In this document: piece by piece, positions 61,706-64,000 of the stretch
Layout: every line of letters begins with the position of its first letter
Position numbering within the stretch: the stretch's first letter is position 1
Position numbers and translations under genes: made by a program
The notes under the pieces: model-generated
Told to the model about the DNA's origin: nothing
Seen by the model: the letters and a program-made list of their open reading frames with translations, nothing else
Databases searched by the model: none
Source of the DNA: DATEDA01 sp963789885
Lineage (GTDB): Bacteria; Pseudomonadota; Gammaproteobacteria; Burkholderiales; SG8-39
Reading direction: 5' to 3'
Length of the DNA: 64,000 nucleotides
Assembly: GCA_963789885.1 (NCBI GenBank)
Contig: CAWBNB010000014.1
Coordinates: 1 to 64,000 of the forward strand

Positions 61706-62986
61706 GTGAGTCGGGTTGTCGTCATGGGTGCGGGGCCGATGGGGTTGGCGGCCGCATGGCACGCGTCCAAGGCCGGGCACAAAGTCGTCGTGCTCGAAGC
61801 CGACCGCGTTCCCGGGGGTATGGCTGCGCACTTTGATTTCGGTGGCCTCTCGATCGAGAGGTTTTATCACTTCATCTGCAAGCCGGATCAGGCGACGTTC
61901 GACCTGATGGCGGAACTCGGTATCGCGGATCGCCTTCGCTGGCGCTCAACGTCGATGGGCTATTACATCGCCGGTAAGCTCTACAGGTGGGGGGATCCGC
62001 TTGCGCTCCTATCCTTCCCGCTTCTCGGGCCGATCGACAAGTTCCGTTATGCGCGGCACGTGTTCATGGCCTCCAAGCGCCATGATTGGTCCGAGCTCGA
62101 GTATTCGAATGTACGCGACTGGATCGTCGCGCAAGCGGGCGAGAAGATCTGGAACCTGTTGTGGAAGCGCAGCTTCGATCTCAAGTTCTACGAGCTTGCG
62201 AACTCGGTGTCGGCCCCCTGGCTCGGTGCTCGGATCAAGCGATTGGCCGCCTCCCGCCGGTCGATTTTCCAGGAAGAGCTCGGCTATGTCGACGGCGGCA
62301 CCGAGGTGCTGGTGGAAGCCCTTGTCAAGGGCATCGAGGCCAACGGGGGCAAGGTACTCTGCCGAGAGCCGGCCCAGCAGGTGGAGATCCGAGATGGAAA
62401 GGTCGTCGGGGTGCGCACGCCAAACGGCTGGCACGATGCAGACCATGTCATCTCGACCATGGCGATCCCGTACGTCACCAAGCTCATCCCAGGTCTCCCC
62501 GAGGAGCACCGTACCAAGCTCGAAGCGATCCGTAATATTGGTGTCGTCTGCGTCGTGCTTAAGCTCAGGAAGTCGGTCACACCTCATTTCTGGGTGAACA
62601 TCAACGATCCACGGGTCGAGGTGCCGGGCATTGTCGAGTTTTCGAACCTCAGGCCAACGCGCGAGCATATTGTTTATGTGCCGTTCTACATGCCGCAGGG
62701 CAACCCCAAGTTCTCGCGCGATGACCACGCGTTTATCGAGGAAAGCAAGAACGTGGTCAAAATCGTGAACCCGTACATTCGCGACGATGACTTCCTCGAT
62801 GCAGCCTTGGGTAGGCTGCGTTATGCCCAACCCGTGTGCGAGCCCGGGTTCGCTGACAGGCTCCCACCAATTCAGACATCAATCCGCGGATTGCAGATTG
62901 CTGATACGAGCTTTTATTATCCGGAAGATCGGGGTGTGTCAGAGAGCGTTCGGCTAGCGAAGCAGATGGCAGCCCGGATAGCGTGA
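61706..62986 (+). CDS. FAD-dependent oxidoreductase of the amine-oxidase/UDP-galactopyranose-mutase-like group
   Basis: A 426-residue flavoprotein. The dinucleotide loop GAGPMGLAAAWHASKAGHKV (8-27) and EADRVPGGMAAHFDFGG are followed by a central part with WKRSFDLKFYELANSVSAPWL and the late IQTSIRGLQIADTSFYYPEDRG (FAD pyrophosphate contact). It resembles amine oxidases, protoporphyrinogen-oxidase-like proteins and sugar-ring mutases found in glycan clusters. A ring-contraction or oxidation step on a sugar is possible but not proven. GTG 61706 has a GGGAG site in front. It ends the operon that starts at 57205. Confidence 0.82.
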   Translation: MSRVVVMGAGPMGLAAAWHASKAGHKVVVLEADRVPGGMAAHFDFGGLSIERFYHFICKPDQATFDLMAELGIADRLRWRSTSMGYYIAGKLYRWGDPLALLSFPLLGPIDKFRYARHVFMASKRHDWSELEYSNVRDWIVAQAGEKIWNLLWKRSFDLKFYELANSVSAPWLGARIKRLAASRRSIFQEELGYVDGGTEVLVEALVKGIEANGGKVLCREPAQQVEIRDGKVVGVRTPNGWHDADHVISTMAIPYVTKLIPGLPEEHRTKLEAIRNIGVVCVVLKLRKSVTPHFWVNINDPRVEVPGIVEFSNLRPTREHIVYVPFYMPQGNPKFSRDDHAFIEESKNVVKIVNPYIRDDDFLDAALGRLRYAQPVCEPGFADRLPPIQTSIRGLQIADTSFYYPEDRGVSESVRLAKQMAARIA

Positions 62987-63053
62987 CTGGACGGGACTTT
63001 GAAAACTACGCGGCGGCGCTGCTGAGCGATACGACAACCAGAAGTCGGCGAAC

Positions 63054-63989
63054 TCATGGATACGGGAATGGTGAAGTACTGAATTCAAAGTGGCCCCGCA
63101 GTGGTATGCCACCCTCATCTGCCACGCGAATCCGGACGGCCATGGGAGACTCAGGCCACGAACCATCTACCCAGGCCTCGAGATCCGCGAGGCTGCGCAG
63201 ATCTGGATTGAGAAGAAAACCGGCCGCTGCAATCTCCGGCACAAGGCGAAAGGGCTGAGGTTCCGGTGAGCCAGAGAAAGTGACCTCCAGTTGGCGGATC
63301 GGCGGCTTCCATACGACGGCGCGCAGCCGATCTAACCACGAATCGCGTGTGACGATACGGACGTAGGCGGGCTGCTGGCCCGGGTTCGGCACGTTCGCCC
63401 AGCCATCCGTCTCAACAATGGCAACTACCTCGCGCTCCGAGGTGAGCTGCACTGGCGCTGCCCGGCGTTCAAGCAGGAGGTGGGACTCAAAGCGGCCTTT
63501 CAGACGATAGTGTGTTCTCAGGATTGGCCATACCGCAGCGTCATCCTGCGTTGGCCAGCGGCGATCGACGATTTGCACCCGAACGAGAAGCCAGCGCGGA
63601 CCATTCGCTGATGTGAGCGCTTCAACGTTGCGCGCAGCAAGATCGGCTGTATATGCAGAGTAACTTTGCAGGACGGGTCGGGGACGCCAACGATCACGCG
63701 GGAACGAGCCCAAGAGATACTGATCGTTGCCAATGATGTCGAACGTTCCGCCCTCTTGTTCTAGGATCAGCGGCGGCCTGGGCAGTGTCGCCTTCCACTC
63801 ATTGAGCGCGCGGTCCAAATCGGGCGGTGGCAAGCGTGCATGTGCAAGTGCCGCGACGCCTCGGACCATTCCCAGCGCGCGGGGCTCAATCATCCATCGC
63901 ATGCCCAGCGCAAATAACGCTATAACCGCGCAAAAACAGGCGATCGCGCCGACCAGCCAACGTCCCCATCGCGCCGACAACGGGAGCAT
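63054..63989 (-). CDS. Membrane protein with large soluble C-terminal domain (5' end probably off window)
   Basis: At least 311 residues: one or two membrane helices near the visible N-terminus (about 8-32), then a soluble domain with PRDRWRPRPVLQSYSAYTAD near residue 98 and later beta-rich sequence to the stop. The RWRPRPVxQSYxAYT pattern is seen in the soluble end of large membrane proteins of glycan loci. The reading frame is open to the edge of the window. The ATG at 63989 is therefore only the first visible one and the protein is probably larger. It is convergent with the oxidoreductase gene, 67 nt apart. Confidence 0.55.
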   Translation of the reverse strand: MLPLSARWGRWLVGAIACFCAVIALFALGMRWMIEPRALGMVRGVAALAHARLPPPDLDRALNEWKATLPRPPLILEQEGGTFDIIGNDQYLLGSFPRDRWRPRPVLQSYSAYTADLAARNVEALTSANGPRWLLVRVQIVDRRWPTQDDAAVWPILRTHYRLKGRFESHLLLERRAAPVQLTSEREVVAIVETDGWANVPNPGQQPAYVRIVTRDSWLDRLRAVVWKPPIRQLEVTFSGSPEPQPFRLVPEIAAAGFLLNPDLRSLADLEAWVDGSWPESPMAVRIRVADEGGIPLRGHFEFSTSPFPYP

Positions 63990-64000
63990 CAGCAGAGCCA

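Noticed and set aside
1..64000. CRISPR arrays, tRNA or rRNA genes
   Set aside because: No regularly spaced repeats and no tRNA- or rRNA-like sequence were noticed on either strand. A covariance-model scan was not possible.

Overview
The window is GC-rich and looks betaproteobacterial (Burkholderiales/Rhodocyclales-like). The main reason is the combination of a PEP-CTERM substrate protein, a PrsT-type TPR lipoprotein and an exosortase, next to a sugar-acid catabolic operon typical of that class. The taxonomic call is inference. No rRNA, tRNA or CRISPR array was seen.

Layout. (1) 1-7.8 kb: a sugar-acid catabolic locus. A minus-strand operon runs IlvD/Edd dehydratase, GST, TonB-like lipoprotein, DUF1537 kinase, PdxA-like dehydrogenase, HpaI aldolase and UxaA dehydratase. 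A divergent 2-dehydro-3-deoxygalactonokinase is followed by a truncated metallo-beta-lactamase-fold gene. (2) 8.5-13.6 kb: protein-sorting genes, all on the minus strand: a PEP-CTERM protein, PrsT, and a one-piece exosortase-EpsI fusion. (3) 13.9-24.5 kb: glycan assembly genes (GT2, GT4, GT25 and GT8-like transferases, serine-acetyltransferase-like acyltransferases, SAM methyltransferases), several frameshifted or chimeric. (4) 24.5-28.7 kb: a block with different codon texture holding a Gfo/Idh/MocA-epimerase fusion, a GT2 and the tail of an O-antigen ligase, bordered by palindromic repeats. (5) 28.9-40.5 kb: insertion-sequence debris (IS3, IS481-like, IS256, IS21, IS91 and IS630 pieces) around a methyltransferase, a NodZ-like fucosyltransferase, a GT-C-like membrane glycosyltransferase and an O-antigen ligase. 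(6) 40.5-51.7 kb: a second glycan block (GtrB-like GT2, asparagine-synthetase-like amidotransferase, four methyltransferases, two GT4 enzymes, an epimerase, a flippase-like membrane protein). (7) 51.8-55.2 kb: more IS debris, including an orphan PEP-CTERM tail and a broken IS1595 transposase, around another GT-C-like membrane protein. (8) 55.1-64 kb: a second flippase-like protein, a GtrA-like protein, and a tight operon for a polyprenyl-phosphate D-arabinose donor (HAD-UbiA, DprE1-like, DprE2-like), with an SDR and a flavin oxidoreductase.

How the parts may work together (inference): the exosortase region would process and anchor PEP-CTERM proteins while the glycan genes build an exopolysaccharide or surface glycan. 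The DprE1/DprE2/UbiA set would supply decaprenyl-phosphoryl-arabinofuranose. GtrA and flippase-like proteins could move lipid-linked sugars, and the multi-spanning GT-C-like enzymes could use them outside the cytoplasmic membrane. No initiating glycosyltransferase, Wzc-like chain-length protein or outer-membrane export channel is seen here.

Several otherwise good genes (DUF1537 kinase, prsT, a GT2, a GT8-like transferase) each carry one extra base. This can be read as assembly indels or as real decay, and raw reads would decide.
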